Source of the DNA: Leptolyngbyaceae cyanobacterium clean351
GTDB taxonomy: Bacteria; Cyanobacteriota; Cyanobacteriia; DAIDHW01
Assembly: GCA_027451865.1 (NCBI GenBank)
Contig: DAIDHW010000001.1
Location: forward strand, 806,353 to 870,352
DNA: 64,000 bases
Direction of reading: 5' to 3'
In this document: positions 7,314 to 16,378 of the stretch, one piece after another
Layout of the letters: each line of letters begins with the position of its first letter
Position numbering within the stretch: position 1 is the stretch's first letter
Position numbers and translations under genes: made by a program
The notes under the pieces: generated by a model
Told to the model about the DNA's origin: nothing
The model's input: only the letters and a program-made list of their open reading frames with translations
Database searches by the model: none

Positions 7314-7748
7314 CTAGTCGCCACTTGCATTAAATGCCTTTGCCGCTACCTTGGGAATTGAATCCTTTGGATGTGCCTGGCAATATGCCAAGACGTAACG
7401 CCCTAAGTGGTAAGGTGTGATGTCCCCGGCATTGGCCCTACGAGAATAGGCAGCAGCACCTGATACAAACCCTGCGACCCACTCAAGCACAATCTGTTGC
7501 TCCTCAGGGCTTGATTTATTTAGGGCACCGCAGGTATCAATTCTCGGCTCAAGAGTTGCCCTTGGGCCAACGTTCAAAGTATTCGCGCCCACAGCACGCG
7601 GAGAAAAGGCCAATAGTATGGCGGGAAGCAATAGTATTAGTGCACTGCTTTTTACTCTTCGCTGGGTACAGTTATAAGCCTGCCCAGCAGCCTTGCCCAT
7701 GGTGGCTGCAGCGGTCTCTTGCAGTACCTTATTTTCAGATGAACGCAC
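7314..7748 (-). CDS. Small secreted two-cysteine protein
   Basis: 144 residues with a hydrophobic segment at about 35-50 (SALILLLPAILLAF) ending near AVGA, which reads as a signal peptide with an unusually long N-region; a later start at Met17 would give a more standard one. The mature part has two cysteines, in DTCGALNK and LAYCQAHP, framing EWVAGFVSGA and a Lys/Ala-rich C-terminus. The two-Cys layout recalls small periplasmic HdeA- or Rap1a-like proteins, but this is only a fold-level resemblance. I kept the GTG at 7748 because a GGTGAGG ribosome site lies about 9 nt upstream. It sits alone between the dead transposase and gatB. Confidence 0.6.
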   Translation of the reverse strand: MRSSENKVLQETAAATMGKAAGQAYNCTQRRVKSSALILLLPAILLAFSPRAVGANTLNVGPRATLEPRIDTCGALNKSSPEEQQIVLEWVAGFVSGAAAYSRRANAGDITPYHLGRYVLAYCQAHPKDSIPKVAAKAFNASGD

Positions 7749-7890
7749 TGATATAACCTCACCCTATAGATAACTCAAGTAGCCAAAGGTAGTTCCCGGA
7801 TGGCCACATTATTAATAATGATGTCCGACGCCACCATTATTTTCAAGTATTGGCACATCTCTCCTGAAGCGACTGTCACCGAATGACTAC

Positions 7891-9375
7891 TTAACTTTGG
7901 GCCACAGCAGCGGCCAGACTGGTGCGCAGCAGCTCGTTGGTGAGCTTAGGGTCAGCCCGGCCCCCCGTAGCCTTCATCACTTGGCCAACAAAAAAACCTA
8001 GCAGCTTAGTTTTACCGCCCCGGTACTGCTCTAGCTCCCGGGGGTTGTCTGTCAGCACTCGGGCAATTACCTCCTGGAGTACCAGGGGGTCTGAGACCTG
8101 ACCAAGACCTTTTTGGGCTACCAGGTCCTTGGGTGAACCTCCCTGGGTTAGCAGATCAGGGAGTATCTCCTTGCCAGCAGCATTACTAATCACCCCACCC
8201 TCGATCAATTGAATCATCTCGGCTAGGGCTGTGGGGGTCAGGGATAGGTCGGCTAGTTTGAGTTTTTCGCGATTAAGGTGGGCACTGATATCCTGGGTGA
8301 TCCAGTTGGCCGCCGCCTTAGGGGGGGCCCCGGCCGCCACCGTCGCCTCGAAGAACTGAGCTACCTCTAGGTCATCAGTCAAGACCCGCGTATCGTAGGC
8401 AGACAAGCCTAAGACCTCCTGGTAACGGCGACGCTTGGCGGCGGGCAGCTCCGGTAGGTCCGAGCGCCACTGGTCTAGCACCTCGGTACCGAGGCAAATA
8501 GGCGCCAGGTCAGGTTCTGGGAAATAGCGGTAGTCACTAGAGCCCTCCTTGACCCGCATACTTAGGGTCTGTTGCCGAGCATCATCCCAGAGGCGAGTCT
8601 CTTGGACAATGGCCTCACCCTGCTCTAAAGCACTAATTTGGCGCTCGATTTCGTACTCAATTGCCCGCTGGATGGCATTGAAAGAATTCATATTCTTGAT
8701 TTCCACCTTGGTGCCAAAGGTGGCCTGTCCGCGGGGCCGCACGGAAATATTGACATCGCAGCGCAGGGATCCCTCCTGCATGTTGCCATCACTAACCCCC
8801 AGGTAGCGCAGGACCCGGCGCAGTTCCTGGGCATACTCAGCCGCCTCTGCCCCTGAGCGCAGGTCAGGTTCTGAGACAATCTCTACCAAGGGTACTCCAG
8901 CGCGGTTGTAATCGGCTAGGGAGTAGGTAGAACCTGCCAGACGTTCACTCCCCCCGTGGACTAGCTTGCCCGCATCCTCTTCCATGTGCAGGCGGGTGAT
9001 GCCGATGCGTTTGCTCCTTTGGGGATCGGCTGGGTCGGAGATCTCTAAACTTCCTTGGTAGGCAATGGGCAGGTCGTACTGGGAGATTTGGTAGTTTTTA
9101 GGTAGGTCGGGGTAGAAGTATTGCTTACGGTCAAACTTACTCTGCGCAGCAATCTGGCAGTTGAGAGCTAACCCGGCCTTGACAGCGTACTCCAACACCT
9201 TTTGGTTGAGCACTGGCAATACCCCAGGGTAACCCATACAGACTGGGCAAACCTGGGTATTTGGGACTGACCCAAACTCGGTGGCACAGGCACAAAAGAT
9301 TTTGGTGGCGGTTCGCAGTTGGCAGTGGGTCTCAAGGCCAATCACCGCCTCGTACTCAAGGGGGGCAGAGGTCAT
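7891..9375 (-). CDS. gatB: Aspartyl/glutamyl-tRNA(Asn/Gln) amidotransferase subunit B
   Basis: GatB is the tRNA-binding and kinase subunit of GatCAB, which converts misacylated Glu-tRNA(Gln) to Gln-tRNA(Gln). The 494-residue protein has the family hallmarks: [13 protein letters not shown] at the start, [13 protein letters not shown] with the zinc-ligand cysteines, the [20 protein letters not shown] motif, and EIKNMNSF. The C-terminal YqeY-like domain ends in [19 protein letters not shown]. Length is typical. gatA and gatC are not nearby, which is usual in cyanobacteria. Confidence 0.98.
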   Translation of the reverse strand: MTSAPLEYEAVIGLETHCQLRTATKIFCACATEFGSVPNTQVCPVCMGYPGVLPVLNQKVLEYAVKAGLALNCQIAAQSKFDRKQYFYPDLPKNYQISQYDLPIAYQGSLEISDPADPQRSKRIGITRLHMEEDAGKLVHGGSERLAGSTYSLADYNRAGVPLVEIVSEPDLRSGAEAAEYAQELRRVLRYLGVSDGNMQEGSLRCDVNISVRPRGQATFGTKVEIKNMNSFNAIQRAIEYEIERQISALEQGEAIVQETRLWDDARQQTLSMRVKEGSSDYRYFPEPDLAPICLGTEVLDQWRSDLPELPAAKRRRYQEVLGLSAYDTRVLTDDLEVAQFFEATVAAGAPPKAAANWITQDISAHLNREKLKLADLSLTPTALAEMIQLIEGGVISNAAGKEILPDLLTQGGSPKDLVAQKGLGQVSDPLVLQEVIARVLTDNPRELEQYRGGKTKLLGFFVGQVMKATGGRADPKLTNELLRTSLAAAVAQS

Positions 9376-9815
9376 GCCGGGAATACCATGGGTTAGACAA
9401 ACTCTATTCTACCTCGGTAAATTTCTGAACCAAGACTGGCATAAGGAAATAAATCTAGCGTGACGCAGCCCAGGGGAGCTATAATACGAGCCAGTAGGAG
9501 CTGCTGCGTCAGAAAATTCGGGAGCCGCTTTAGGATAGGTAGGCGCTAGGTTAAGAGCATGACTTGTTCCCGTCGGCGCGCTTCGGTTTGACAAAAGCTT
9601 TCCCTGGCCTTGGGGCTCCTAGAATCCAACTATTTAAGTCTACTCTCCTCTGGCTTTTCCCTGGTGGAAAACGGCTGCCAATGGGCTAATTCTTTGGTCT
9701 ACCGGACCTTTCGGACCCTTGGCTTGTCCACTCCTGGGGGGGGCAGGTGGTCACTAGGGCCAGACTAACAGACATCCTTCACACCTCACCATTGCCAGTC
9801 CTCAGAGGATATTGA
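9376..9815. other. Divergent intergenic region gatB / rne
   Basis: 440 bp between divergently transcribed gatB and rne. It should hold both promoters and the long rne leader. A GAGGA ribosome site immediately precedes the rne ATG. Promoter-like fragments (TATAAT at 9480, TTGACA at 9588, TAGAAT at 9620) are present, but none makes a properly spaced pair. A 9-bp inverted repeat surrounds the TATAAT. Autoregulation of RNase E through its leader is known in other bacteria; nothing here proves it. Confidence 0.4.
9461..9511. repeat. 9-bp inverted repeat enclosing a TATAAT box
   Basis: TGACGCAGC (9461-9469) and its exact complement GCTGCGTCA (9503-9511) are 33 bp apart, and the interval contains TATAAT at 9480-9485. 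It could be a long-range operator pair or the base of a large RNA hairpin in the rne leader. Structure seen, function unknown. Confidence 0.5.
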
Positions 9816-11906
9816 ATGCCGAAACAAATTGTAATTGCCGAACATCAACGGATTGCCGCCGTCTTTGCCGAAGAACAAATTCAGGAATTAATTGTAGCTA
9901 AAGGAACTCACCAGGTGAGCGACATTTACTACGGAGTGGTAGAGAATGTGTTGCCTGGAATTGACGCTGCTTTCATAAATATCGGGGACAACCAACGCAA
10001 CGGTTTCATTCATGTCTCTGACTTGGGCCCCCTGCGGTTGCGGCGGACCGCGGGAGCAATTACTGAACTGCTAAGTCCTCAACAAAAGGTACTGGTACAG
10101 GTAATGAAGGAGCCGACGGGCAACAAGGGCCCCCGACTCACTGGCAACATCTCCCTGCCAGGGCGTTACCTGGTCCTGATGCCCTCAGACCGGGGTGTCA
10201 ACCTCTCCCGCCGCATTCAGAGTGAAGCCGAACGCAATCGGCTGCGGGCTCTAGCAGTGCTGATCAAGCCAGCAGGGATGGGTCTGGTCATGCGTACGGA
10301 AGCGGAAGGGGTACCGGAGGAGGCGATTATGGAGGATCTTGATAATCTCCAGCGCCAGTGGGAGACCATTCTCCAGGAGGCTAATACAGCTAAGGCCCCA
10401 GCATTGCTTAACCGAGACGACGACTTTGTCCAGCGGGTGTTACGGGACAGTTTTAGCAGTGAGGTCAACCGCATCGTTGTAGATTCTGCGGGGGGTTTGA
10501 AGCGGGTTAAGCAACACCTCATGAGCTGGAGCAGCGGCAAACTGCCCCGGGTGCTTGTGGAACATCACCGGGAACGCACCCCAATTCTGGAATTCTTCCG
10601 TGTTAACGCCGCTATCCGTGAGGCCCTCAAACCCCGAGTCGATCTGCCGGCCGGAGGATACATCGTTATCCAACCCACAGAAGCCCTGACTGTCATTGAC
10701 GTGAACTCCGGCTCATTTACCCGCTCGGCTACCGCCCGGGAAACAGTTTTGTGGACTAACTGTGAAGCCGCCGTGGAGATCGCCCGGCAGTTGCGCCTGC
10801 GTAACCTCGGTGGGGTGATCATCGTGGACTTCATTGATATGGATTCCCACCGAGACAAGCAGCAGCTACTTGAGCACTTTATCAAGGCCTTGAGAGCGGA
10901 TAAGGCTAGACCTCAGGTCAGCCAATTATCGGAGTTAGGCTTGGTCGAACTTACCCGCAAACGCCAGGGCCAGAACCTCTACGAGCTGTTCGGTCGCCCC
11001 TGTAGTGCCTGCGGTGGCCTAGGCTACATGGCCCATCTCCCCAGCGAGGGCGATAGCCACGATCTGCCCGACCTGGACCTAGAGTCAGAGGATGATAACT
11101 CCCCCTTGCGGCAGCGACTCTCCCTAGGAGAAAGTCCAGAGCCCGAGGAAGCTAACTCCCGTCGCCCCCAGCGGAGCCGCTCTCCCCAGCCAACTCTGCG
11201 TAACGGTGACCGGGGCCGCAAGACCATAGCCGACCTAGGACCTTCCCCCTGGGATAGCCTAGAAACCGACCCGACTCCCGAGACAGAAGAGCCAGAACTG
11301 CTCAACCATCCCAGTTACCAGGAGCGGGGTAAAGTTAGTAACAACCGGCGGCGGCGCACCCGCATCAAGGGGTCGGAGGTGACCAAGGGGTCTCTCAGTA
11401 ACGACCGGCCGGGGTTGAGCCCCAGCCTTAATAGTACTTCAGAACCACTAGCCTCCCTGTCAGCCCCGGAGGTGAATACACCAGCAGAGAAGACTGACCG
11501 CCAACGGGGCAAGCGCCCCCCGGAGACCTTAGCCCAGGAGGCTACCCCGCGGTCCCGGGAAGTGGTGACGGTGGAAATGACCCCAGAGGAGCAGGAGGTC
11601 TACAGTTGGATGGGTATATCACCCTTACTACTGAGCAGCCAAGAAGTAAAAAACCCTCGTCTAGCTACCACGACAGTCATCTTGCCAGGGGAGGCAGCAC
11701 CAGAACCAGCCTTTGCCCCTGGGGGTACTCCCACGATGGACCTGCCCTTGACAGCAGCGGAAGAACCCCTAGAGCTGGCCATGGTCGCTCCCGAGGCTGA
11801 CCTGACAGTTGAGGCTGTGGAACTAGCAGAGCCCGCCCCTCAACCTCCCGCTCGGGGCCGCCGCCGCCGTCGCTCCCATATACCAAGCTCCCTAGAGGAA
11901 GTCTAG
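9816..11906 (+). CDS. rne: Ribonuclease E/G family protein
   Basis: RNase E is the main endonuclease for mRNA decay and rRNA/tRNA processing. The 696-residue protein has an N-terminal S1 domain (about residues 35-120), a catalytic region with DVNSGSF and VDFIDMDSHRDKQ supplying the Mg-binding aspartates, and the zinc-link CSACGGLGY near residue 400. From about residue 410 on it is disordered and charged. The very C-terminus carries ARGRRRRRSHIPSS, matching the arginine-rich nonapeptide by which cyanobacterial RNase E recruits polynucleotide phosphorylase. rnhB follows after 5 bp, so the two are surely co-transcribed. Confidence 0.97.
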   Translation: MPKQIVIAEHQRIAAVFAEEQIQELIVAKGTHQVSDIYYGVVENVLPGIDAAFINIGDNQRNGFIHVSDLGPLRLRRTAGAITELLSPQQKVLVQVMKEPTGNKGPRLTGNISLPGRYLVLMPSDRGVNLSRRIQSEAERNRLRALAVLIKPAGMGLVMRTEAEGVPEEAIMEDLDNLQRQWETILQEANTAKAPALLNRDDDFVQRVLRDSFSSEVNRIVVDSAGGLKRVKQHLMSWSSGKLPRVLVEHHRERTPILEFFRVNAAIREALKPRVDLPAGGYIVIQPTEALTVIDVNSGSFTRSATARETVLWTNCEAAVEIARQLRLRNLGGVIIVDFIDMDSHRDKQQLLEHFIKALRADKARPQVSQLSELGLVELTRKRQGQNLYELFGRPCSACGGLGYMAHLPSEGDSHDLPDLDLESEDDNSPLRQRLSLGESPEPEEANSRRPQRSRSPQPTLRNGDRGRKTIADLGPSPWDSLETDPTPETEEPELLNHPSYQERGKVSNNRRRRTRIKGSEVTKGSLSNDRPGLSPSLNSTSEPLASLSAPEVNTPAEKTDRQRGKRPPETLAQEATPRSREVVTVEMTPEEQEVYSWMGISPLLLSSQEVKNPRLATTTVILPGEAAPEPAFAPGGTPTMDLPLTAAEEPLELAMVAPEADLTVEAVELAEPAPQPPARGRRRRRSHIPSSLEEV

Positions 11907-11911
11907 GATCT

Positions 11912-12556
11912 GTGGATCGGGTAGCAGGGGTAGATGAAGTGGGGCGGGGAGCCTTGTGTGGACCGGTAGTAGCCGCAGCAGTGGTTTTGCCGTGGGGCTC
12001 CTTGTCCGGGCTGAGGGTGGCTGGAGTTAGGGACAGTAAGACCCTCAGTCCTCAGCGCCGTTACATCCTCAACCAAGAGATTCGTCGGCAGGCTCAAGAT
12101 TGTCAAATTGCCTTGGCCTCAGTTGAGGAAATTGATACTCTCAATATTCTCCAGGCCTCCCTGTTGGCCATGGGTCGGGCCTTAAGCCTATTGCACCCCC
12201 CCCCGACCCTGTGTTTAGTAGACGGCAATCAAGCCATTCCCCATCTACCCTTTCCCCAACAAACCCTCGTGGGAGGGGATCGGCAAGAGTTAGTGATTGC
12301 CGCTGCCAGTATCGTAGCCAAGGTATGGCGAGACGAACTAATGAATCAACTTGCCCGCGCCTATCCAGGTTATGACCTTGAGCACAACAAAGGCTACGGC
12401 ACCAAGGTCCACCGCCAAGCCTTAGTGCGCCTTGGCCCCTCCCCCTGTCACCGCCACTCCTTTCAACCAGTTACCAAGTCCAGGCCCCCCAGTCCTCAGC
12501 AGCCTCTCCGTACAGGGTTGCTCCAGCGTGCTATACCTGACTGCAATGGTCAGTAA
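11912..12556 (+). CDS. rnhB: Ribonuclease HII
   Basis: RNase HII removes single ribonucleotides and RNA from RNA-DNA hybrids. The 214-residue protein has the family motifs AGVDEVGRGALCGPVVAAAV (catalytic Asp and Glu), RDSKTLS, VDGN, and AAASIVAKVWRD, plus YDLEHNKGYGTKVH near the end of the catalytic fold. It starts at GTG 11912, 5 bp after rne. The last 30 residues after HRHSFQPV are Pro/Gln-rich and not conserved, and they overlap the start of the next gene. Confidence 0.96.
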   Translation: MDRVAGVDEVGRGALCGPVVAAAVVLPWGSLSGLRVAGVRDSKTLSPQRRYILNQEIRRQAQDCQIALASVEEIDTLNILQASLLAMGRALSLLHPPPTLCLVDGNQAIPHLPFPQQTLVGGDRQELVIAAASIVAKVWRDELMNQLARAYPGYDLEHNKGYGTKVHRQALVRLGPSPCHRHSFQPVTKSRPPSPQQPLRTGLLQRAIPDCNGQ

Positions 12557-13349
12557 CTACCCCATGGAGCAGCATAGAGATTCAGGGCTGGCAATTGCCT
12601 TGTCTACCCTCGAGGTAGACTTAGAATCCCAAATCCGCCAGTATCGCCGTTATCGGCTAGGCTATGGTCTGCCGGGGGAGGCACCCCCTGCTGGCCCGCA
12701 AGACTATCTAGAATCCTCTGAAGCCTTACTCAAGAGCCTCAACGATCCACCTCACCCAGTCCACTCCACCCTGAGGTTCTCCTGGGGGTGGGTGCTCCAG
12801 GGAGTTGGTTACGGAGTCTTGGCCGGGGGGATAGTGCGATTAGCTCTCAGCTTAGTCGGGCCTAAAACTGCCTCCCCAATCTCCCCCCCCGTCCAAATAC
12901 CTCCCCCTGCCCAGGCCTCGGCGACCCCTGAGTCTGGGTTTGTATATCTGTTGCCCCAGGCATTCCCCACCCTGCAGCTGGGGGTCTTGCAACCCATTGA
13001 TGCTGGCCTGCCCTCCCCAGTAGCTTCCGCACCGCCCCCTCCTCCTAACCCCGGGGCCAGTCCGGCAATCCCCACTCCCACAGCCTTACCCCCCCCACCG
13101 GCCTTGGGAAACGTCCAGCCTCTGCCAAGTCTGCTCCCTAATCCTATTCCCCAGCTGTCAGCTCCCGTAGTTTTGCCAGCACCCCCGACTGGGCGCGAGT
13201 CGACCGAGGCCCCCCTCCCTACCCTCAGGACGGTACCGGGGCCCACCAAGTCCCCTACACCCCTCCCTACCCTCAGGACGGTACCGGGGCCCACCAAGTC
13301 TCCTGCACCCCTTCCCAGTCCTACTAATCCCTTACCAGAACCTATTTAG
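12546..13349 (+). CDS. Single-pass membrane protein with proline-rich tail
   Basis: About 267 residues, not a family I can name. A soluble N-terminus (SGLAIALSTLEVDLESQIRQ, then YLESSEALLKSL) is followed by one membrane segment (GVGYGVLAGGIVRLALSLV). After that comes a roughly 160-residue Pro/Ala/Ser-rich region, presumably extended in the periplasm. Near the end, a 16-residue unit starting LPTLRTVPGPTKSP is duplicated, matching a 48-bp DNA repeat. The start is uncertain: ATG 12546 overlaps the rnhB stop and ATG 12564 follows it, and neither has a good ribosome site. Similar small anchored proteins are widespread in cyanobacteria without known function. Confidence 0.65.
   Translation: MVSNYPMEQHRDSGLAIALSTLEVDLESQIRQYRRYRLGYGLPGEAPPAGPQDYLESSEALLKSLNDPPHPVHSTLRFSWGWVLQGVGYGVLAGGIVRLALSLVGPKTASPISPPVQIPPPAQASATPESGFVYLLPQAFPTLQLGVLQPIDAGLPSPVASAPPPPPNPGASPAIPTPTALPPPPALGNVQPLPSLLPNPIPQLSAPVVLPAPPTGRESTEAPLPTLRTVPGPTKSPTPLPTLRTVPGPTKSPAPLPSPTNPLPEPI
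13221..13316 (+). repeat. 48-bp direct repeat in the proline-rich coding region
   Basis: TACCCTCAGGACGGTACCGG begins at 13221 and again at 13269, and the match continues through GGGCCCACCAAGTC. It encodes the duplicated LPTLRTVPGPTKSP unit. The near-identical sequence points to a recent in-frame duplication. Confidence 0.85.
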
Positions 13350-13472
13350 GCTACCCTTCTTAAGGTAAGGGGAATGTACTCCCCACTGGAGTAGGAGAAC
13401 ACAGGCCGAGGTCCTTAGGCTAAAATTAATTAAATCCTGCCCCTTTGTCTACTGAACAAGGATGAGCCAACT

Positions 13473-14240
13473 ATGGGACTACTCGATCGCATCGGCCTGG
13501 TGATCCGCTCGAACTTGAACGACATGGTCAGCAAGGCTGAGGACCCGGAAAAGATTCTCGAGCAGACCATGATCGACATGCAGGAAGACCTAGTGCAATT
13601 GCGTCAGGCAGTAGCCTCGGCCATTGCCAGTCAGCGTCGCACCGAACAGCAGTGGAAACAGGCTCAAGTAGAAGCAGATAACTGGCAGCAGCGAGCTCAG
13701 TTAGCGGTCAGCAAAGGAGATGATAACCTGGCGCGAGAGGCCCTAATGCGCAAAAAGACCCACGCTGACAACGCTGGTGTCCTCAAAGCCCAGCTGGACC
13801 AGCAAGTAGCCCAGGTAGAGATGCTGAGGAAAAATCTCCTGGGTCTGGAAAGCAAGATCGCCGAGGCCAAAACCAAGAAGGATATGCTGAAGGCGCGGAT
13901 CAGTGCGGCCAAGGCCAGCGAACAAATTGCCAACATGACCGGCAAGATTAATACCAGTTCTGCTGCTTCCGCCTTTGACCGTATGGAAGAAAAGGTATTG
14001 TTGGCAGAGGCTCGGTCCCAGGGATTGATTGAAGCCTCCGGTGACTCCCTGGAAAATCAATTTGCTGCCCTAGAAAGTGGCAGTGATGTGGACGGGGAAC
14101 TAGCGGCAATGAAGGCACAACTCCTTGGTCCTGCCCCCGCCACCGGTGCTCCTCAGATTGCTGCGGCTACCCAGCCAGTCCCTACTACCCCTGTAGATGC
14201 TGAGCTAGAAGACCTGCGCAGTAAACTCGACAGTCTGTAA
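13473..14240 (+). CDS. vipp1: Vipp1/IM30 (PspA-family membrane remodelling protein)
   Basis: Vipp1 forms ESCRT-III-like rings and rods that bind, protect and fuse membranes and is needed for thylakoid upkeep. The 255-residue protein begins with the amphipathic helix MGLLDRIGLVIRSNLNDMVS and continues as a long coiled-coil hairpin (about 25-190: ASAIASQRRTEQQ, AQLAVSKGDDNLAREAL, MLKARISAAKASEQ). It ends, after a linker, in a C-terminal extension (DAELEDLRSKLDSL). The extension separates Vipp1 from plain PspA and suggests a thylakoid-bearing host. An AAGGA element lies upstream of the ATG. Its first 37 codons were apparently copied into the gene at 5767-6084. Confidence 0.95.
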   Translation: MGLLDRIGLVIRSNLNDMVSKAEDPEKILEQTMIDMQEDLVQLRQAVASAIASQRRTEQQWKQAQVEADNWQQRAQLAVSKGDDNLAREALMRKKTHADNAGVLKAQLDQQVAQVEMLRKNLLGLESKIAEAKTKKDMLKARISAAKASEQIANMTGKINTSSAASAFDRMEEKVLLAEARSQGLIEASGDSLENQFAALESGSDVDGELAAMKAQLLGPAPATGAPQIAAATQPVPTTPVDAELEDLRSKLDSL

Positions 14241-14292
14241 ATCTCGGGGTCAGTAGGGCGGTTATGATACTCAGGGTGTCCCGAGGTTAGTT

Positions 14293-14622
14293 ATGAGCTT
14301 TGTTTTGTCCACCACAGACGCAGAATTTGCCTCTGAAGTGCTTGACGTGAGTCAGCCAGTACTGGTGTACTTCTGGGCATCCTGGTGCGGCCCGTGCCGC
14401 CTTATGGCTCCGGTAGCTGAATGGGCTGCAGTCACCTATCAAGACCGGCTCAAGGTGCTGAAAATGGAGATCGATCCTAACCCTGATACAGTAAATAGGT
14501 ATCATATTCGCGGGGTCCCTACCCTGATCCTTTTCCGGGAGGGGGAAGTAGTCGACTCCCTAGTGGGAGCCCTGGCCAAGGAGAAGGTGGCCAGCTTCCT
14601 GGATACACACTTGGGAGCCTGA
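14293..14622 (+). CDS. Thioredoxin
   Basis: A 109-residue thioredoxin, a cytosolic protein disulfide reductase. The active site WCGPCR is in the usual place (near residues 32-37), the cis-Pro motif is RGVPTLILF and the fold ends with a typical short helix. Cyanobacteria carry several types (m, x, y); this sequence is closest in feel to the general m/x type, but I cannot assign it. The aminotransferase gene follows after 5 bp. Confidence 0.94.
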   Translation: MSFVLSTTDAEFASEVLDVSQPVLVYFWASWCGPCRLMAPVAEWAAVTYQDRLKVLKMEIDPNPDTVNRYHIRGVPTLILFREGEVVDSLVGALAKEKVASFLDTHLGA

Positions 14623-14627
14623 TACTA

Positions 14628-15800
14628 ATGCGGCTAGCTCGAAGGCTAGAATCTCTCCGAGTCAATGTCTTTGCCGACATGGACCGGGCTAAGCAGAGCG
14701 CGGCAACAGGTGAGTTGATCGACCTTTCCTTAGGTTCCTCCGACCTGCCCACTGCAGATTTTGTGCTAGAGAAAATTGCCGCCTCCTTGACTAACCCCAC
14801 CAGCCATGGGTACTTACTTTTTCAGGGTACCCGCGACTTTCGCCAATGTGCCGCCGAGTGGTACACAGCTAAGTATGGTGTCCCCATTGACCCCGAAACC
14901 GAGGTTTTGCCCCTTATTGGCTCCCAAGAAGGCACAGCCCACCTACCCTTGGCGGTCCTAGATCCTGGTGATTTTGCTCTGCTCCTAGACCCGGGTTACC
15001 CTTCCCACTACGGTGGTGTCCATTTAGCTGGCGCCCAGGTATACCCCATGGGGTTATCAGCAGAGCAGGGTTTTCTGCCGGTTTTTGAAGATATTCCCGC
15101 CTCGGTGCTAGCTCAGGCGCGGATGATGGTCTTGAGCTATCCCCATAATCCGACTGCAGCCACTGCTACCCAAGAGTTTTTTCAGCGGGCAGTGGAGTTT
15201 TGCCGCCACCACAACCTGGTTTTAGTCCATGACTTCCCCTACTGCGACCTAGTATTCTCCGGGGCAGCTGCCCCCTCGGTCCTTCAGGCTGACCCTGGCA
15301 AGACCACATCAGTCGAACTATTTACCCTCTCCAAGTCCTACAACATGGGGGGGTTTCGGTTAGGCTTTGCCATCGGTAATGCCGAGTTGATTTTGGCCCT
15401 GCGTCAGATTAAGGCAGTGGTAGACTTTAACCAGTATCGAGGCATTTTACAGGGGGGGATTGCTGCCCTGCAAGGGCCCCAGAGCACGGTCCAAGATACT
15501 GTCAATACCTACCGTCAACGACGGGATGCTTTTGTAGGGGCCCTGGCCCGGATTGGCTGGCAGGTGCCTTTGCCAGCCGCCACTATGTACATCTGGGCTC
15601 CCTTACCGGACCCCTGGACCAAAGATTCCGTCGGTTTTTGTCTGCGCTTGGTGGAAGAGACAGGGGTGGTGGCCTCTCCCGGGGCGGGTTTTGGTAAGCG
15701 GGGAGAAGGCTATGTACGCTTTGCCTTGGTACACTCCCCCGAGATTCTGGAGCAGGCCGTAGGCAGGATTGCAAAGTTCCTGGGTAAATCCCTCCCTTGA
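14628..15800 (+). CDS. PLP-dependent class I/II aminotransferase
   Basis: A 390-residue fold-type I aminotransferase. The PLP-binding lysine is in TLSKSYNMGGFRLGF, and other landmarks are GSQEGTAHLPLAVLDPGD, LSYPHNPTAATA and the final Arg region GYVRFALVHSPE. It resembles the LL-diaminopimelate/aspartate aminotransferase group common in cyanobacteria, but the substrate cannot be read from sequence alone. It is co-directional with thioredoxin, 5 bp downstream. It converges on the zinc-ribbon gene with a 1-bp gap. Confidence 0.9.
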   Translation: MRLARRLESLRVNVFADMDRAKQSAATGELIDLSLGSSDLPTADFVLEKIAASLTNPTSHGYLLFQGTRDFRQCAAEWYTAKYGVPIDPETEVLPLIGSQEGTAHLPLAVLDPGDFALLLDPGYPSHYGGVHLAGAQVYPMGLSAEQGFLPVFEDIPASVLAQARMMVLSYPHNPTAATATQEFFQRAVEFCRHHNLVLVHDFPYCDLVFSGAAAPSVLQADPGKTTSVELFTLSKSYNMGGFRLGFAIGNAELILALRQIKAVVDFNQYRGILQGGIAALQGPQSTVQDTVNTYRQRRDAFVGALARIGWQVPLPAATMYIWAPLPDPWTKDSVGFCLRLVEETGVVASPGAGFGKRGEGYVRFALVHSPEILEQAVGRIAKFLGKSLP

Positions 15801-15801
15801 C

Positions 15802-16203
15802 CTAAAAGTTGCGACGCCGATAAAGCCAGGGGAGTGCTACACTCAGGAGCAGGCTCAGGCCCATCAACACGACCCAGGCATACCATCGGTGCAGGGGGGA
15901 GGTGTGCAGAAACATGATTAGAACTGTTATCAGCACTAAACCGAGCATTATCCAGGGCAAGGGATACGGCGCCGGGACGGCACAGTACCAGCGACTCCCG
16001 CTCCAGTGCCAGACCCTCCGGTAGGGGTAGGCGCCTGAGAGTTGTTCTAGCTCAAACCCGGATTCGCGGACTGCAAAAACCTGCTGACAGTAGTTACACC
16101 CTAGGGCTTCAGTCAAGGCTATGGGTAGTATCCTCGCCTTGCGGCCACAGGGGCAAGGATATACACAGTGTAGGTCAATCTTCTGGAACCGCTGGGGTGG
16201 CAC
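15802..16203 (-). CDS. Conserved cyanobacterial zinc-ribbon membrane protein
   Basis: About 133 residues: an N-terminal cytosolic zinc-ribbon-like part (CPCGRK and CNYCQQ pairs, then FELEQLSGAYPYRRVWHWSG) and two membrane helices (PWIMLGLVLITVLIMFL and VVLMGLSLLLSVALPWLY). I recognise the pattern from uncharacterised proteins found across cyanobacteria but know no function. The frame is open further upstream, but the first ATG (16254) is inside tRNA-Gly. The GTG at 16203, just before PPQRFQKIDLHC where conservation begins, is therefore the likely start; no clear ribosome site is seen. Confidence 0.75.
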   Translation of the reverse strand: MPPQRFQKIDLHCVYPCPCGRKARILPIALTEALGCNYCQQVFAVRESGFELEQLSGAYPYRRVWHWSGSRWYCAVPAPYPLPWIMLGLVLITVLIMFLHTSPLHRWYAWVVLMGLSLLLSVALPWLYRRRNF

Positions 16204-16224
16204 CGAGGAGGCAAGGGGACTCGA

Positions 16225-16296
16225 AGCGGGCAACGCGATTCGAACGCGCGACATTCACCTTGGCAAGGTGACGCTCTACCACTGAGCTATGCCCGC
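16225..16296 (-). tRNA. tRNA-Gly (anticodon GCC)
   Basis: A 72-nt cloverleaf. The acceptor stem GCGGGCA/TGCCCGC, the anticodon arm TCACC-TTGCCAA-GGTGA (anticodon GCC) and the T arm with GTTCGAAT all pair, and the discriminator is T (U), as expected for bacterial tRNA-Gly. CCA is not encoded. Confidence 0.97.
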
Positions 16297-16378
16297 ACAT
16301 CAATTTCCATCATCTCAAGGATCCGGAAGCTTGTCAAGGCTTAACCAAACCGGTCAGCCTCGACTACCCTAGCCCTTA

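Noticed and set aside
12809..13297. 162-codon minus-strand Gly-rich frame
   Set aside because: It is the complement of a proline-rich coding region; Pro codons read backwards give Gly, so the open frame is an artefact.
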